A stretch of DNA of 64,000 bases from UKL13-3 sp040387195 (GCA_040387195.1 JAZKEF010000002.1:186001-250000); one strand, 5' to 3'; positions 44,077 to 54,140 are shown, counted from the stretch's first letter. Numbers and translations are program-made. Notes: generated by a model from the letters alone, not told the origin.

Positions 44077-44865
44077 ATGAGCGATTTCAAGGTACGCACC
44101 ATGGCCGAAGTAGCGGCTGCAGGAGAAGAAGCAGAAATATTATTTTGGGTTGGATGTGCCGGCAGTTTTGATGAACGCGCACAAAAAATTACAAAAGCCG
44201 TTGCTAAAATATTGCATGCTGCAGGTTTGAAATTTGCTATTCTGGGAACAGAAGAGGCCTGCACAGGCGACCCTGCAAAACGTGCCGGAAATGAATTTTT
44301 ATTTCAAATGATGGCCATGCAAAATATTACAACGCTCAATATGTATGGTGTTACCAAAATTGTAACGGGATGTCCGCATTGTTTTAATACCCTCAAAAAT
44401 GAATATCCCGAACTGGGCGGAAACTATGAGGTATTGCACCATACAACACTCATCAATCAATTGTTAGGCGATGGCAAAATTACTATCAAAGGAGGCGCGT
44501 TTAAAGGACAACGAATAACTTACCATGATAGCTGCTATTTAGGCAGAGCGAATAATATTTATGAAGCACCCCGCGAGGTAATTGAAAAACTCGATGTGGC
44601 CCTGGTGGAAATGAAACGTAGTAAAGCAAATGGTTTGTGCTGTGGGGCCGGTGGAGCGCAAATGTTTAAAGATGCCGAACAAGGTAACAAGGAAGTAAAT
44701 CTGGAACGAGCAGATGATATGCTGGAGGCACAACCAAATATAGTTGCCGCAGCTTGTCCGTTTTGTATGACCATGTTGCGCGATGGTGTAAAACACCACA
44801 ATAAAGAACAGGATATTGAAGTGAAGGATATTGCGGAATTGGTTGCAACAGCCATGGAGTTATAA
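44077..44865 (+). CDS. CCG-domain Fe-S oxidoreductase subunit (HdrB-like)
   Basis: This 262-residue cytosolic protein has two cysteine-rich CCG domains: GCAGSFD/CPHCFNT in the first, and HDSCYLG, then LCCGAGGAQMF and CPFCMTM in the second. They bind an unusual cubane cluster in HdrB. It likely works with the membrane subunit at 38919, the usual partner, though here the two genes are 3.9 kb apart. The ATG at 44077 (MSDFKVRTMAEV) is preferred over the upstream starts. Confidence 0.88.
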   Translation: MSDFKVRTMAEVAAAGEEAEILFWVGCAGSFDERAQKITKAVAKILHAAGLKFAILGTEEACTGDPAKRAGNEFLFQMMAMQNITTLNMYGVTKIVTGCPHCFNTLKNEYPELGGNYEVLHHTTLINQLLGDGKITIKGGAFKGQRITYHDSCYLGRANNIYEAPREVIEKLDVALVEMKRSKANGLCCGAGGAQMFKDAEQGNKEVNLERADDMLEAQPNIVAAACPFCMTMLRDGVKHHNKEQDIEVKDIAELVATAMEL

Positions 44866-44870
44866 GAAAT

Positions 44871-44898
44871 GCGGATTAGGGATTGTCGAATGCGGATT
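44871..44898. repeat. Heptad-period array 4
   Basis: Four 7-mers: GCGGATT, AGGGATT, GTCGAAT, GCGGATT. GCGGATT is the reverse complement of the AATCCGC unit of array 1. It lies across the first codons of the barrel gene reading frame, between its two possible start codons. Confidence 0.6.
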
Positions 44899-46026
44899 GT
44901 TTTTGCCTTAGTGCTTTTGCTCTTTGCAAAACCCCTATTTGCTCAGCTTGACAATTCACTAATCAGTGATAAAATTACCCTGAATACTTCCGATAGCAAT
45001 ACCTGGGGGCTTACGGTAAACAATTTTAACTACCTGCGCAACACCGAGTATTTTAATGATATTGAGTTAGGGCGCACCTTATTCGGTTACCAACTCAACC
45101 CTTCCTTGTTTATCCAACCCAATGATCATTTAAAATTACAAGCAGGCGTTTTTGTGCAAAGTGATTTTGGCGGAAACCCTGCATACAACAAGATACTTCC
45201 TACGTTTAGTTTGAAAATAACATCGGGCAAAAACAATTCAGCGAGTTTCATTTTCGGAACGCTTGAAGGAGCATTAGCCCATCGGTTAATTGAACCATTG
45301 TTTGATGTGAATACTGCCATTTTACAACGTCTTGAGAACGGTGCCCAGTTTAAATGTGAAGACGAAAAATTATTTATGGATGTGTGGATTAACTGGGAAC
45401 AGTTTATTAATCGCGGTTCTCCTTATAAAGAACGCTTTACTGCAGGCATTTCAGGAAGTTATAAATTATACGAACGCCCAAATGGTTTATACGCAACGAT
45501 GGTAGATCAACTGGTTGCGCACCATACGGGTGGTCAGATTGATACCGACACTTCCAATATGACGATGCAGGTAAATGCCGCTGTGGGTTTGCAACTTGGG
45601 CAGGTCACTAAAAAAGGTTGGATCAATGAGTGGAGAATAGATGGCTACGTAATGGAATACCTCGAAAACACAAACTCCGGATATTTCCCTTACAGAGAAG
45701 GCCTGGGGGTTTATGCAAATGTTTTCCTGAGAAGAGGTGCTTTGGGATTGCTCGCATCATACTGGCAGGGTGATAAATGGATTGCCCCGCGAGGATCAAC
45801 CCTTTATTCATCCGTATCATTAGACAAACCTGGCTATACCGAGCCGGTAAGGCAGTTGATTTTTATCAGATTTTTATACAACAAACCACTGGCTGACGGG
45901 TTAAATCTGTCGGGAAGAATAGAGCCCGTTTACGATATCAAAAATTCACTTCTCGACTTTAGCTACTCATTGTATTTAAGTTACAAGCTCGACCAACGCT
46001 TCGGCAAACTCAAACGTGAGTTTTAA
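44890..46026 (+). CDS. Predicted outer-membrane beta-barrel protein
   Basis: The 378-residue protein has a signal peptide (MRIVFALVLLLFAKPLFAQ), alternating beta strands and a C-terminal KREF. It has no named domain I recognise. The ATG at 44890 is preferred because the signal peptide follows directly; an in-frame ATG at 44869 would add seven residues encoded by a heptad repeat. It follows the Fe-S subunit by 24 nt or less, so they may be co-transcribed. Confidence 0.7.
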   Translation: MRIVFALVLLLFAKPLFAQLDNSLISDKITLNTSDSNTWGLTVNNFNYLRNTEYFNDIELGRTLFGYQLNPSLFIQPNDHLKLQAGVFVQSDFGGNPAYNKILPTFSLKITSGKNNSASFIFGTLEGALAHRLIEPLFDVNTAILQRLENGAQFKCEDEKLFMDVWINWEQFINRGSPYKERFTAGISGSYKLYERPNGLYATMVDQLVAHHTGGQIDTDTSNMTMQVNAAVGLQLGQVTKKGWINEWRIDGYVMEYLENTNSGYFPYREGLGVYANVFLRRGALGLLASYWQGDKWIAPRGSTLYSSVSLDKPGYTEPVRQLIFIRFLYNKPLADGLNLSGRIEPVYDIKNSLLDFSYSLYLSYKLDQRFGKLKREF

Positions 46027-46030
46027 TCTT

Positions 46031-46086
46031 TCTTCTTTCAGCACAGCAGTCTCAAGTCTTTCAGTACATCGATCTTCCTTACTTTC
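46031..46086 (+). repeat. Pyrimidine-rich interspersed repeat, copy C
   Basis: Two degenerate units: TCTTCTTTCAGCACAGCAGT then CTCAAG, and TCTTTCAGTACATCGATCTT then CCTTACTTTC. They match copies A (29316) and B (33134). It directly follows the barrel gene and is about 120 nt upstream of carB. Confidence 0.55.
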
Positions 46087-46130
46087 CGAATTTTATTTTT
46101 CAACTCTTCATGTAGTTTGAGTTATTCCAT

Positions 46131-46138
46131 TAAATTTG
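46131..46138 (+). promoter_or_regulatory. -7 element ahead of carB
   Basis: TAAATTTG fully matches TAnnTTTG. It lies 68 nt before the preferred ATG at 46206. No -33 TTTG at the usual 19 nt is present (one lies 11 nt upstream), so use is uncertain. Confidence 0.35.
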
Positions 46139-46205
46139 CCCAATTTTTAGGTGTTGCATTAGCGATTTGCACATCTTTACATTTACACATATTCACTTTG
46201 CACAC

Positions 46206-49025
46206 ATGCCAAAAGATACCAGCATTAAATCAGTACTTATTATCGGAAGCGGACCCATCATCATCGGACAGGCCTGCGAGTTTGACTATTCAGGTAGCCA
46301 GGCTGCCCGTTCACTGAAAGAAGAAGGAATAGAGGTATCGCTCATTAACTCCAACCCGGCAACTATTATGACGGATCCGGTTACGGCCGAGCATGTGTAT
46401 TTATGGCCATTGGAGCCCGCAAGCATTGTGAAAATTCTGGAGGAACGCCAAATTGATGCTGTGTTGCCTACCATGGGTGGGCAAACGGCTCTCAATCTTG
46501 CCATTGAATGCGAGGAGTTGGGAATTTGGGAAAAATATGGTGTGCGCATGATTGGTGTAGATACTGCCGCAATAGAAACGACAGAAAACCGTGAAAAGTT
46601 TCGCCAAAAAATGATTGATATTGGAGTGGGGGTTGCTCCATCACGAACCGCAAATTCGTTTTTAGAAGGAAAAGAAATAGCTCAGGAAATAGGTTATCCA
46701 TTGGTTATTCGTCCTTCCTTTACATTAGGAGGTACAGGCGGAGGATTCGTTTGGAAAAAAGAAGAACTGGATGCCGCTTTGCAGCGCGGACTATCTGCTT
46801 CACCAACCCACGAAGTATTGGTTGAAAAAGCGGTGTTTGGCTGGAAAGAATATGAACTCGAATTATTGCGCGATAAAAATGATAACGTGGCGGTAATCTG
46901 TGTGATTGAAAACTTCGACCCGATGGGTATCCATACCGGAGATTCGATTACTGTAGCACCCGCAATGACCCTCAGCGATACCTGTTACCAGAAGATGCGC
47001 GACATGGCCATTTTGATGATGCGCAGTATCGGAAACTTTAACGGAGGTTGTAATGTGCAATTTTCGGTAAACCCCGAAAATGAAGACATCATCGCCATCG
47101 AGATTAACCCTCGCGTCTCACGCTCTTCGGCCTTGGCCTCAAAAGCAACGGGATACCCGATTGCTAAAATTGCATCGAAACTCGCTATTGGGTATACCTT
47201 GGATGAACTCAAAAATCCTGTTACCAAAACAACCTCAGCATACTTTGAGCCGGCCATTGATTATGTGATCGTAAAAATACCCCGCTTCAATTTCGATAAA
47301 TTTAAAGGTGCCGATACAACCCTCGGCCTGCAAATGAAATCGGTGGGAGAAGTAATGGGAATAGGGCGTACGTTTATTGAAGCATTGCAAAAAGCGTGTC
47401 AGTCGCTGGAAATTAAACGTAACGGATTGGGAGCCGATGGTTACCAAAGCCGCAACCTGGAAGATATTGTTGAGAAACTCAAAAACCCCAGCTGGGATCG
47501 TTTGTTTGCGGTAAAAGATGCACTCAGTTTAGGCGTTCCGATTTCATCGGTTGAAAAAATTACCAAAATCGACCGCTGGTTTCTTACCCAAATTAATGAC
47601 ATGGTGCGGGTGGAAACTGATACCAGGCGTTTCCACTTAAACAATATGCCAAGTGAACTGATGCTCGAGTTGAAACAGAAAGGTTACAGCGATGTGCAGA
47701 TTGCATGGTTGCTCGGAGCCGATACAACCGAAGATGATGTGCGTGCCCTGCGTAAAAGCATGAATATTATCCGCAGCTACAAAACGGTGGATACCTGCGC
47801 TGCAGAATTCCCTTCTCCAACCAACTATTTTTACTCAACATATGATGGTGCCAACGAAAGTGTGGTATCCGATAAAAAGAAAATAATTGTATTGGGTTCC
47901 GGTCCTAACCGTATCGGACAAGGCATTGAGTTCGATTACAGCTGTGTACATGGATTGCTTGCTGCCAAAGAATGTGGATACGAAGCCATCATGTTGAACT
48001 GTAATCCGGAAACCGTTTCTACGGATTTTGACATGGCTGATAAGTTATACTTCGAGCCTGTGTTCTGGGAACATTTGATGGACATCATCGAATATGAAAA
48101 ACCGGAGGGTGTGATTGTTCAGCTTGGCGGACAAACCGCATTAAAGCTTGCTAAAAAACTTAAAGAAAACGGAATCAAAATCATTGGTACCGATTATGAA
48201 AGCATGGACCTTTCAGAAGACCGTGGTTCATTCTCCGATTTGCTGAAACAACTTGATATCCCATACCCTCAATACGGTGTTGCCGAAGATGCCGATGAAG
48301 CTATCAAAGTGGCTAAAGAAGTCGGTTACCCGGTATTGGTTCGTCCGAGTTATGTATTGGGTGGACAAGGAATGAAAATTGTAATCAACGATGAAGACCT
48401 TGAAAATGCCGTAATCAGTTTGTTGGGCGATTTGCCTGGCAATCGTGTATTGATTGACCATTTCCTAGACAGAGCCGAAGAAGCAGAAGTAGATGTAATC
48501 TGCGATGGTGAAGAGGTACACATTATCGGAATGATGGAACATATCGAACCTGCCGGTATTCACTCCGGAGATTCGAACGCGGTATTGCCACCATTCAGCT
48601 TAAGTGAAGCTGTAAAACAACAAATGGAAGATTATGCCATCAAACTTGCCAAAAGCATGAGCATTATCGGATTGCTGAATATCCAGTTTGCCATTAAAAA
48701 CGAAAAGGTATACGTGATTGAAGCAAATCCACGTGCATCGCGTACCGTACCGTTTATTGCCAAAGCTTACCAGATTCCATACATCAATATTGCAACCAAA
48801 ATTATGTTGGGTGCCAATAAATTAAAGGATTTCACTTTTGAGCGCAAGCTGGAAGGATACGCAATTAAGGAGCCTGTTTTCTCTTTCAACAAATTTGAAG
48901 GTGTAAATAAAGAGCTCGGGCCTGAAATGAAATCAACCGGTGAAGCTATCCGTTTTATCAAGGACCTGCAGGATCCAATTTTTAGAAATTGGGTTAAGGA
49001 GAAGAGTATGTTCCTCAGTAAATAA
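46206..49025 (+). CDS. carB: Carbamoyl-phosphate synthase large subunit, MGS-less form
   Basis: The enzyme makes carbamoyl phosphate for pyrimidines and arginine. Two homologous ATP-grasp halves are present, starting at SVLIIGSGPIIIGQACEFDYSG and IIVLGSGPNRIGQGIEFDYSC. The protein is 939 residues, ending just after NKELGPEMKSTGEAIRF, so it lacks the C-terminal MGS-like allosteric domain that brings E. coli CarB to about 1070. The shorter form occurs in Bacteroidota. The start at 46206 gives MPKDTSIKSVLIIGSGP; the frame extends upstream with a hydrophobic but unlikely leader. carA is not in the window. Confidence 0.95.
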   Translation: MPKDTSIKSVLIIGSGPIIIGQACEFDYSGSQAARSLKEEGIEVSLINSNPATIMTDPVTAEHVYLWPLEPASIVKILEERQIDAVLPTMGGQTALNLAIECEELGIWEKYGVRMIGVDTAAIETTENREKFRQKMIDIGVGVAPSRTANSFLEGKEIAQEIGYPLVIRPSFTLGGTGGGFVWKKEELDAALQRGLSASPTHEVLVEKAVFGWKEYELELLRDKNDNVAVICVIENFDPMGIHTGDSITVAPAMTLSDTCYQKMRDMAILMMRSIGNFNGGCNVQFSVNPENEDIIAIEINPRVSRSSALASKATGYPIAKIASKLAIGYTLDELKNPVTKTTSAYFEPAIDYVIVKIPRFNFDKFKGADTTLGLQMKSVGEVMGIGRTFIEALQKACQSLEIKRNGLGADGYQSRNLEDIVEKLKNPSWDRLFAVKDALSLGVPISSVEKITKIDRWFLTQINDMVRVETDTRRFHLNNMPSELMLELKQKGYSDVQIAWLLGADTTEDDVRALRKSMNIIRSYKTVDTCAAEFPSPTNYFYSTYDGANESVVSDKKKIIVLGSGPNRIGQGIEFDYSCVHGLLAAKECGYEAIMLNCNPETVSTDFDMADKLYFEPVFWEHLMDIIEYEKPEGVIVQLGGQTALKLAKKLKENGIKIIGTDYESMDLSEDRGSFSDLLKQLDIPYPQYGVAEDADEAIKVAKEVGYPVLVRPSYVLGGQGMKIVINDEDLENAVISLLGDLPGNRVLIDHFLDRAEEAEVDVICDGEEVHIIGMMEHIEPAGIHSGDSNAVLPPFSLSEAVKQQMEDYAIKLAKSMSIIGLLNIQFAIKNEKVYVIEANPRASRTVPFIAKAYQIPYINIATKIMLGANKLKDFTFERKLEGYAIKEPVFSFNKFEGVNKELGPEMKSTGEAIRFIKDLQDPIFRNWVKEKSMFLSK

Positions 49026-49030
49026 CACAA

Positions 49031-49065
49031 AAAATAGCTCCGGAAAAATCCGGGGCTATTTTTTT
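49031..49065 (+). terminator. Intrinsic terminator after carB
   Basis: A 14-bp stem with one G-U pair (49031-49044 with 49049-49062) and an AAAA loop is followed by T7. It sits 5 nt after the carB stop and 43 nt before the next ATG. Confidence 0.85.
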
Positions 49066-49107
49066 GCCTTGACCTTTTCCGAAAATTTCCTACCTTTTCG
49101 GTACCAT

Positions 49108-52100
49108 ATGATGTATAAACCCCTTTTTGCAATCATGCTGCTGTGTGCAGTGTATTGTTGCCGTGCGCAAACTTCCGATCAGTTTTCTGATGGTAATTTT
49201 TCCACCAATCCTGCATGGACAGGTGACGACAGCCTTTTTCAGGTGAATGTTTCCCTGCAATTGCAAAACAAAGGCTCTACAGCCAAAGACATTTCCCTTG
49301 TCACGCCTGTTGCCCATGCCTCAGAAATGGAATGGCAATGTTGGGTGAGATTCAACTTAAGTCCGAGCACCTCCAATTTTTGCAGGTATTATTTATCGAG
49401 CGATGTTTCCTCTGTGAAAGGAAATGTAAACGGGTATTATATCCAGTTCGGTGGTGCAACCGGAAACACGGATTCCATAACCTTGTACAAACAAAAAGGA
49501 ACCAAACGTACCCGTATTATTGCCGGCCGGCCGGCTACGGTTGCCAAAAGCACAAACATTGTACGCATCAAAGTTCTTAGAGACAGCACAGGTTACTGGC
49601 AATTGTTTTCCGATACAACGGGTGGCTTTTCTTTTTTGCCCGAAGGAGCCGGTTCGGATACTGAATTTGCGAGCAATGCATATACAGGTGTTTTTGTGAA
49701 ATACACTTCGGGCAATGCACAGAACTATTTCTTCGATGATATGTATGCCGGACCTAAAATAATTGATACCCAACCACCCCGTATTGATTCTCTTTCGGTT
49801 CTTTCATCTACTCAATTGCGGTTGGTTTTTTCCGAGGCAATAGATGCTGCTGCCGCATTACTATCCGGCAATTATTCCATCAACAATGGCATAGGAATCC
49901 CGGCCAGTGCCGACTTTGAGAATGGAACCACAAACGTGATTATACTTGAACTCAATACCCCGCTCACAAACCAATCCTATGAGCTTACCGCAACAAACAT
50001 GGTTGATTTGAATGGAAACAGGGTTTCTCCACAACATATTCCTTTCATCTACTATCAATATATTGTTCAGCAAAACGATATCCTCATCTCGGAGTTTTTT
50101 CCCGACCCCTCTCCCGCAATAGGACTACCTGAAAAGGAATTCGTTGAGATTTATAACCGCTCACAAACAACAATCAATTTGGCAGGATGGACTATCAGTG
50201 ATGGTTCAACCACGTCCTTACTTGGCAACATTAACATTCCTCCCGATAGTTTTCTTATCGTTTGTGCCGGCTCATCGGTGACGGATCTTAGCCCATTTGG
50301 AAAAATCTGTGTTGTTACCAGTTTGCCTTCCTTAAATAATTCATCCGATCAGATTGTATTGAAAGATGCAACCGGAAAAATGATCCATCACATACAATAT
50401 GATTTGAGTTGGTATGCCGACCAAACCAAACAGGATGGTGGTTTTACCATTGAGATGAACAACCCCAATCAATTGTGTTTGTCGAAACAAAATTATGCAG
50501 CTAGCGATGATGCCAATGACGGAACACCTGGCCAAAAAAACTCAAGATGGAGTATAGAACCTGATACAACACGTCCTGATATTAACGGTATTATAATCAT
50601 AGATTCATCTAATCTTGCCGTAGTATTTGCCAAACGCATGGATAGTCTTTCGTTAGCGGCATCTGATATCCTATTGCAGGGAAGTACCCTACGCAGCAGG
50701 ACCGTTTCATCAACACACGACACCCTTTTTCTGCAATTGGATTTACCCCTCCACCCCAATACATCAAATCATCTTTCGATGAGCAATGCAACTGATTGCA
50801 GTGGAAATAAAATGAATCCTGCTTCACTCACCGTTACGAATTTTGTTCCCGAAAAGGCGCACCAATTTGATGTGCTCATTAATGAAATAATGGCCGATCC
50901 GGAACCACCCGCCCACCTCCCCGATGCCGAATATATTGAGTTGCACAATCGTTCACACAAGTACATCTCTCTTCACCACTGGACAATTTCAGATGCAACA
51001 TCTATGGCAATATTGCCCTCTTTCATGCTGCCTCCCGAGAGTTTTGTTGTGATTACGGCTTCCCTGAACTACAATAAGTTTCCTGTTTCATCAGCGATCA
51101 TCGGTGTAAATGGATTTCCTTCCCTCGGAAATGATGCGGATGCTATAACCCTGAAAGACGAAACAGGTAAAGTGATCCATCATGTTGTTTATTCAGCAAA
51201 TGCATACAGGGATAATATGAAGAAAAATGGAGGATGGAGTTTGGAATTACTTGACCCAAAAAATCCTTGCGGAGGAGATTATAACCTCACACCAAGCATC
51301 AACTCAAAAGGAGGAACTCCTGGATTTACCAATAGCATTAAGCATACAGTGGCTGACAATATTCCTCCCCGCCTTATAAAAGTGTACCCCCTTTCGACAA
51401 CACAGTTACAACTGCAGTTCAACGAACAAATGGATTCTCTTACCTTGCAGCCGCCTACAAATTACCAATCATCATTGCTTCCATCCCTTGCTGCAAATAT
51501 TAAATTGGTTGCCCCAGATTATACCAAAGTAATACTCACTTCAAACGATTCATTTCATTATCATACCATTTATCGGTTGCTGATAGATTCTGTGAAGGAT
51601 TGTGCTGGCAATAGTATTGAGGAGCACAATTGGGGGGAGTTTGGGCTGCCGGAAATTATTGATAGTGGTGACATTGTAATCAACGAAATTTTATTCGACC
51701 CGCGCGGTGATGGAAGTGATTTTGTAGAAATTGTGAATCGCACCGACAAGGTGCTCGATTTAAAGAATATATGGCTGGCCAATACCGATGATCAAAACCG
51801 GATCAAGGATTTTCACCCCATTGACTCAACAGGTTGGTTGCTATTCCCGCAGTCGTTTGCTGTGCTTACAGAGAATCCTTCATTCGTTTCATCCGCTTAT
51901 TTTACACCACATCCACATCGGCTTATCCGAACTGTACTTCCTGATTACTCCAATGATGCGGGTAATTGTGTATTGCTGCATGCAAACGGAAAACGGATTG
52001 ACCAGCTGGATTACACAGATGAGATGCACTATGCTTTACTTGATAACAAGGATGGTGTTTGCCTGGAGCGTATAGATTGGAACAGACCATCCGGAGATAA

Positions 52101-52503
52101 AAGCAACTGGACCTCTGCCTCCTCAACCTCTGGGTTTGGTACACCTACGTATCAAAATTCGCAATACCGAAATGCACAAAAAAGTAAAGATGTATTGCGT
52201 GTTGAACCCGAAGTTTTTTCGCCAGATGGAGATGGTTTGAATGACCATGTAACCTTTTCATATGCGCTCCCGCAAGAGGGTTACACCGGAAATGTTTTTA
52301 TCTATAATGCCTCAGGCACACAGGTTAAACATCTGTTACGAAACGAATTGTTGGGAAGCACCGGTTCTTTTGGTTGGGATGGTTTCAAGGATAACGGAGA
52401 GAAAGCCGCTATTGGAATTTATCTCTATTATTTTGAGGCGTTTAATTTGAAAGGAGATGTTATTCAAACGAAATCAACTTTAGTGGTGGCAGCAAGATTA
52501 TGA
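49108..52503 (+). CDS. Lamin-tail-domain and Ig-like surface protein
   Basis: The 1131-residue protein starts with MMYKPLFAIMLLCAVYCCRAQ (signal peptide) and a concanavalin-like N-terminal part. Three lamin-tail domains follow (ISEFFPDPSPAIG, INEIMADPEPPAHLPDAEYIEL and INEILFDPRGDGSDFVEIVN), interleaved with SbsA/Big-type Ig domains (each with FSEAID/FAKRMD/FNEQMD). The C-terminus has PEVFSPDGDGLNDHVTFSY and an FlgD-like Ig domain, common in exported Bacteroidota proteins. It is probably on the cell surface, function unknown. Starts at 49108 or 49111 are both possible. Confidence 0.88.
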   Translation: MMYKPLFAIMLLCAVYCCRAQTSDQFSDGNFSTNPAWTGDDSLFQVNVSLQLQNKGSTAKDISLVTPVAHASEMEWQCWVRFNLSPSTSNFCRYYLSSDVSSVKGNVNGYYIQFGGATGNTDSITLYKQKGTKRTRIIAGRPATVAKSTNIVRIKVLRDSTGYWQLFSDTTGGFSFLPEGAGSDTEFASNAYTGVFVKYTSGNAQNYFFDDMYAGPKIIDTQPPRIDSLSVLSSTQLRLVFSEAIDAAAALLSGNYSINNGIGIPASADFENGTTNVIILELNTPLTNQSYELTATNMVDLNGNRVSPQHIPFIYYQYIVQQNDILISEFFPDPSPAIGLPEKEFVEIYNRSQTTINLAGWTISDGSTTSLLGNINIPPDSFLIVCAGSSVTDLSPFGKICVVTSLPSLNNSSDQIVLKDATGKMIHHIQYDLSWYADQTKQDGGFTIEMNNPNQLCLSKQNYAASDDANDGTPGQKNSRWSIEPDTTRPDINGIIIIDSSNLAVVFAKRMDSLSLAASDILLQGSTLRSRTVSSTHDTLFLQLDLPLHPNTSNHLSMSNATDCSGNKMNPASLTVTNFVPEKAHQFDVLINEIMADPEPPAHLPDAEYIELHNRSHKYISLHHWTISDATSMAILPSFMLPPESFVVITASLNYNKFPVSSAIIGVNGFPSLGNDADAITLKDETGKVIHHVVYSANAYRDNMKKNGGWSLELLDPKNPCGGDYNLTPSINSKGGTPGFTNSIKHTVADNIPPRLIKVYPLSTTQLQLQFNEQMDSLTLQPPTNYQSSLLPSLAANIKLVAPDYTKVILTSNDSFHYHTIYRLLIDSVKDCAGNSIEEHNWGEFGLPEIIDSGDIVINEILFDPRGDGSDFVEIVNRTDKVLDLKNIWLANTDDQNRIKDFHPIDSTGWLLFPQSFAVLTENPSFVSSAYFTPHPHRLIRTVLPDYSNDAGNCVLLHANGKRIDQLDYTDEMHYALLDNKDGVCLERIDWNRPSGDKSNWTSASSTSGFGTPTYQNSQYRNAQKSKDVLRVEPEVFSPDGDGLNDHVTFSYALPQEGYTGNVFIYNASGTQVKHLLRNELLGSTGSFGWDGFKDNGEKAAIGIYLYYFEAFNLKGDVIQTKSTLVVAARL

Positions 52504-52517
52504 TATCTGGTTCCTGC

Positions 52518-52558
52518 AAAAAAAACAGCCCGGTGCTTAAACTCCGGGCTGTTTTTTT
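52518..52558. terminator. Bidirectional terminator
   Basis: A stem built on CAGCCCGG/CCGGGCTG (52526-52533 with 52544-52551) is extended by A8 before and T7 after. It lies between the converging lamin-tail gene and the T9SS cargo gene. Confidence 0.88.
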
Positions 52559-52577
52559 ATTAGTTCTAACTTAAACG

Positions 52578-54140
52578 TTACTCTATAATCAATCGTTTTG
52601 TGGCTGTGCCTTTTTCGGATGTTACACGAACAAAGTATAGGCCTGCCTGCAAATCACTCACCGAAATAGTTTCGGATTGTTGCATTGAAATGCTTTTTAA
52701 CTGTTTACCTGTAATATCATAAACAACAACCGCTGCATTTTTCAATTCAGCACCTTCAATGGTTACCAATTGTTTTGCAGGGTTTGGATACATTAAGAAT
52801 GTAAGTGGTTCCGGCTTGTTATCAATTATTCCTGTGGTTCCACCTCCGCTTTTATACCAAGTGGTAACTGAATCTACAGCACCTTTCAAAGCACACATTG
52901 ATGCGATATTATCTCCACTTGTTGCCCGCGCATATACAAATGCCATGGTTACATTTAGAGATTGTTCGGGTGCAAGCGTTGTTGGTTCCAGTGTTCCTAT
53001 TATTCTTCTGTCGCCCGGTTGTATTCCTGCCGATCCTTCCCACCAGCCCGTATTGCCGCAAGGATCTCCTCCATAAGAAAATACGGTTACCGGAGCACTC
53101 GATGCAAAGCCCGAATCACCTGCATGTTTGGCTGTCCCATTTTTCCATTTACCATGCATAAAATTGTAAAAGTCAGCAGCTACTGCTGGGTTACCCGTAA
53201 CCGGAGCAAAAGTGTTATTGTAATACATGCTTGACGCCAGTTTATGGTTGAGCATCACACACGCTTGTGCAGGTGGCATTGCACCATAACCTGTCACTCC
53301 ATCGTCAATTGCATCTCCGTTAAACGCATAGATCATGTTGCGTGATGTATCTGTTCCAACATAATCATCAATATAATTTCCCAGATCAAAATCAACGAAT
53401 GAGGAGAATAACAATGAATCATAGGTAACGGCCGATTTGTTGATTACACTATAATCCACAAACAATGAATTGCTCAGCACGGCCGGTGTATTATAAGCAT
53501 ATACCATTCTGTGGATTTCAATTTTCATCGGTTTCCCTGTCGATTCCGTGTGTGTGTGGATATCATCATTCATAATCACATACATACATTGATCTCCCTT
53601 AATTGCTGGATAATCTCCATCAAGCGGTTCATACATCCGGTCGTTGTTTGCATCCACAAACGGAGCATATGCTCTGGAGGTATCACCTCCTATAACATTA
53701 CCTCTTGCAGGCCATTCATAAATATCGCGGTAGGTTGTTGCATCAGGTATTTGGCCCAATTGTACGGCCGCTTTAAACGCATCAAGATTGCTTTTGGAAA
53801 CGCTCCAGATGCGGTCCCAATAGGTTAAATGATTGGCAGAGTAAACTGAAGCAACAGGTCCTTGCTGTAAGTCTCTACCGCTTTGTCTGTATGTTTCGGC
53901 CATCAGGTGCAGTTGGCCGTTGTGCATACCTCCAATCCAAGGTGCGGCTGCAAATACAGTACCCTTAGCACCTGTTTTAGGAACAGCAAAAACTGCATCC
54001 ACGCCATCCCAAAACAATGGGCCTGCATTGGTAATTTTAGCCCTTATGTTATTTGCATCTATAAACTTTGTGGCTGTTTGTGTGTGCGCTTTGATTGCAA
54101 ATAATGCACATCCGAGCAGTACTAGTAGTGTCCGTTTCAT
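52578..54140 (-). CDS. T9SS type A sorting-domain protein
   Basis: This 520-residue secreted protein has a signal peptide (MKRTLLVLLGCALFAIKAHTQ). It has a C-terminal sorting domain for the type IX secretion system: YPNPAKQLVTIEGAELKNAAVVVYD, then GKQLKSISM and LQAGLYFVRV. The central 400 residues have no recognised domain; DANNDRMYEPLDGDYPAIKGDQ looks like a calcium-binding type loop. The ATG at 54140 is used for the signal peptide; the frame runs further upstream without support. Function unknown. Confidence 0.85.
   Translation of the reverse strand: MKRTLLVLLGCALFAIKAHTQTATKFIDANNIRAKITNAGPLFWDGVDAVFAVPKTGAKGTVFAAAPWIGGMHNGQLHLMAETYRQSGRDLQQGPVASVYSANHLTYWDRIWSVSKSNLDAFKAAVQLGQIPDATTYRDIYEWPARGNVIGGDTSRAYAPFVDANNDRMYEPLDGDYPAIKGDQCMYVIMNDDIHTHTESTGKPMKIEIHRMVYAYNTPAVLSNSLFVDYSVINKSAVTYDSLLFSSFVDFDLGNYIDDYVGTDTSRNMIYAFNGDAIDDGVTGYGAMPPAQACVMLNHKLASSMYYNNTFAPVTGNPAVAADFYNFMHGKWKNGTAKHAGDSGFASSAPVTVFSYGGDPCGNTGWWEGSAGIQPGDRRIIGTLEPTTLAPEQSLNVTMAFVYARATSGDNIASMCALKGAVDSVTTWYKSGGGTTGIIDNKPEPLTFLMYPNPAKQLVTIEGAELKNAAVVVYDITGKQLKSISMQQSETISVSDLQAGLYFVRVTSEKGTATKRLIIE

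Noticed and set aside
46031..46086. Pyrimidine-rich repeats as a CRISPR array
   Set aside because: The units are degenerate, there are only two or three per locus, there are no spacers of constant length, and no cas genes are near.
46167..46205. Upstream start of carB with 13 extra residues
   Set aside because: The extra residues are His/Phe-rich, come from a TTTACAC-like repetitive leader, and homologues begin at MPKDTSIKSVLIIGSGP.
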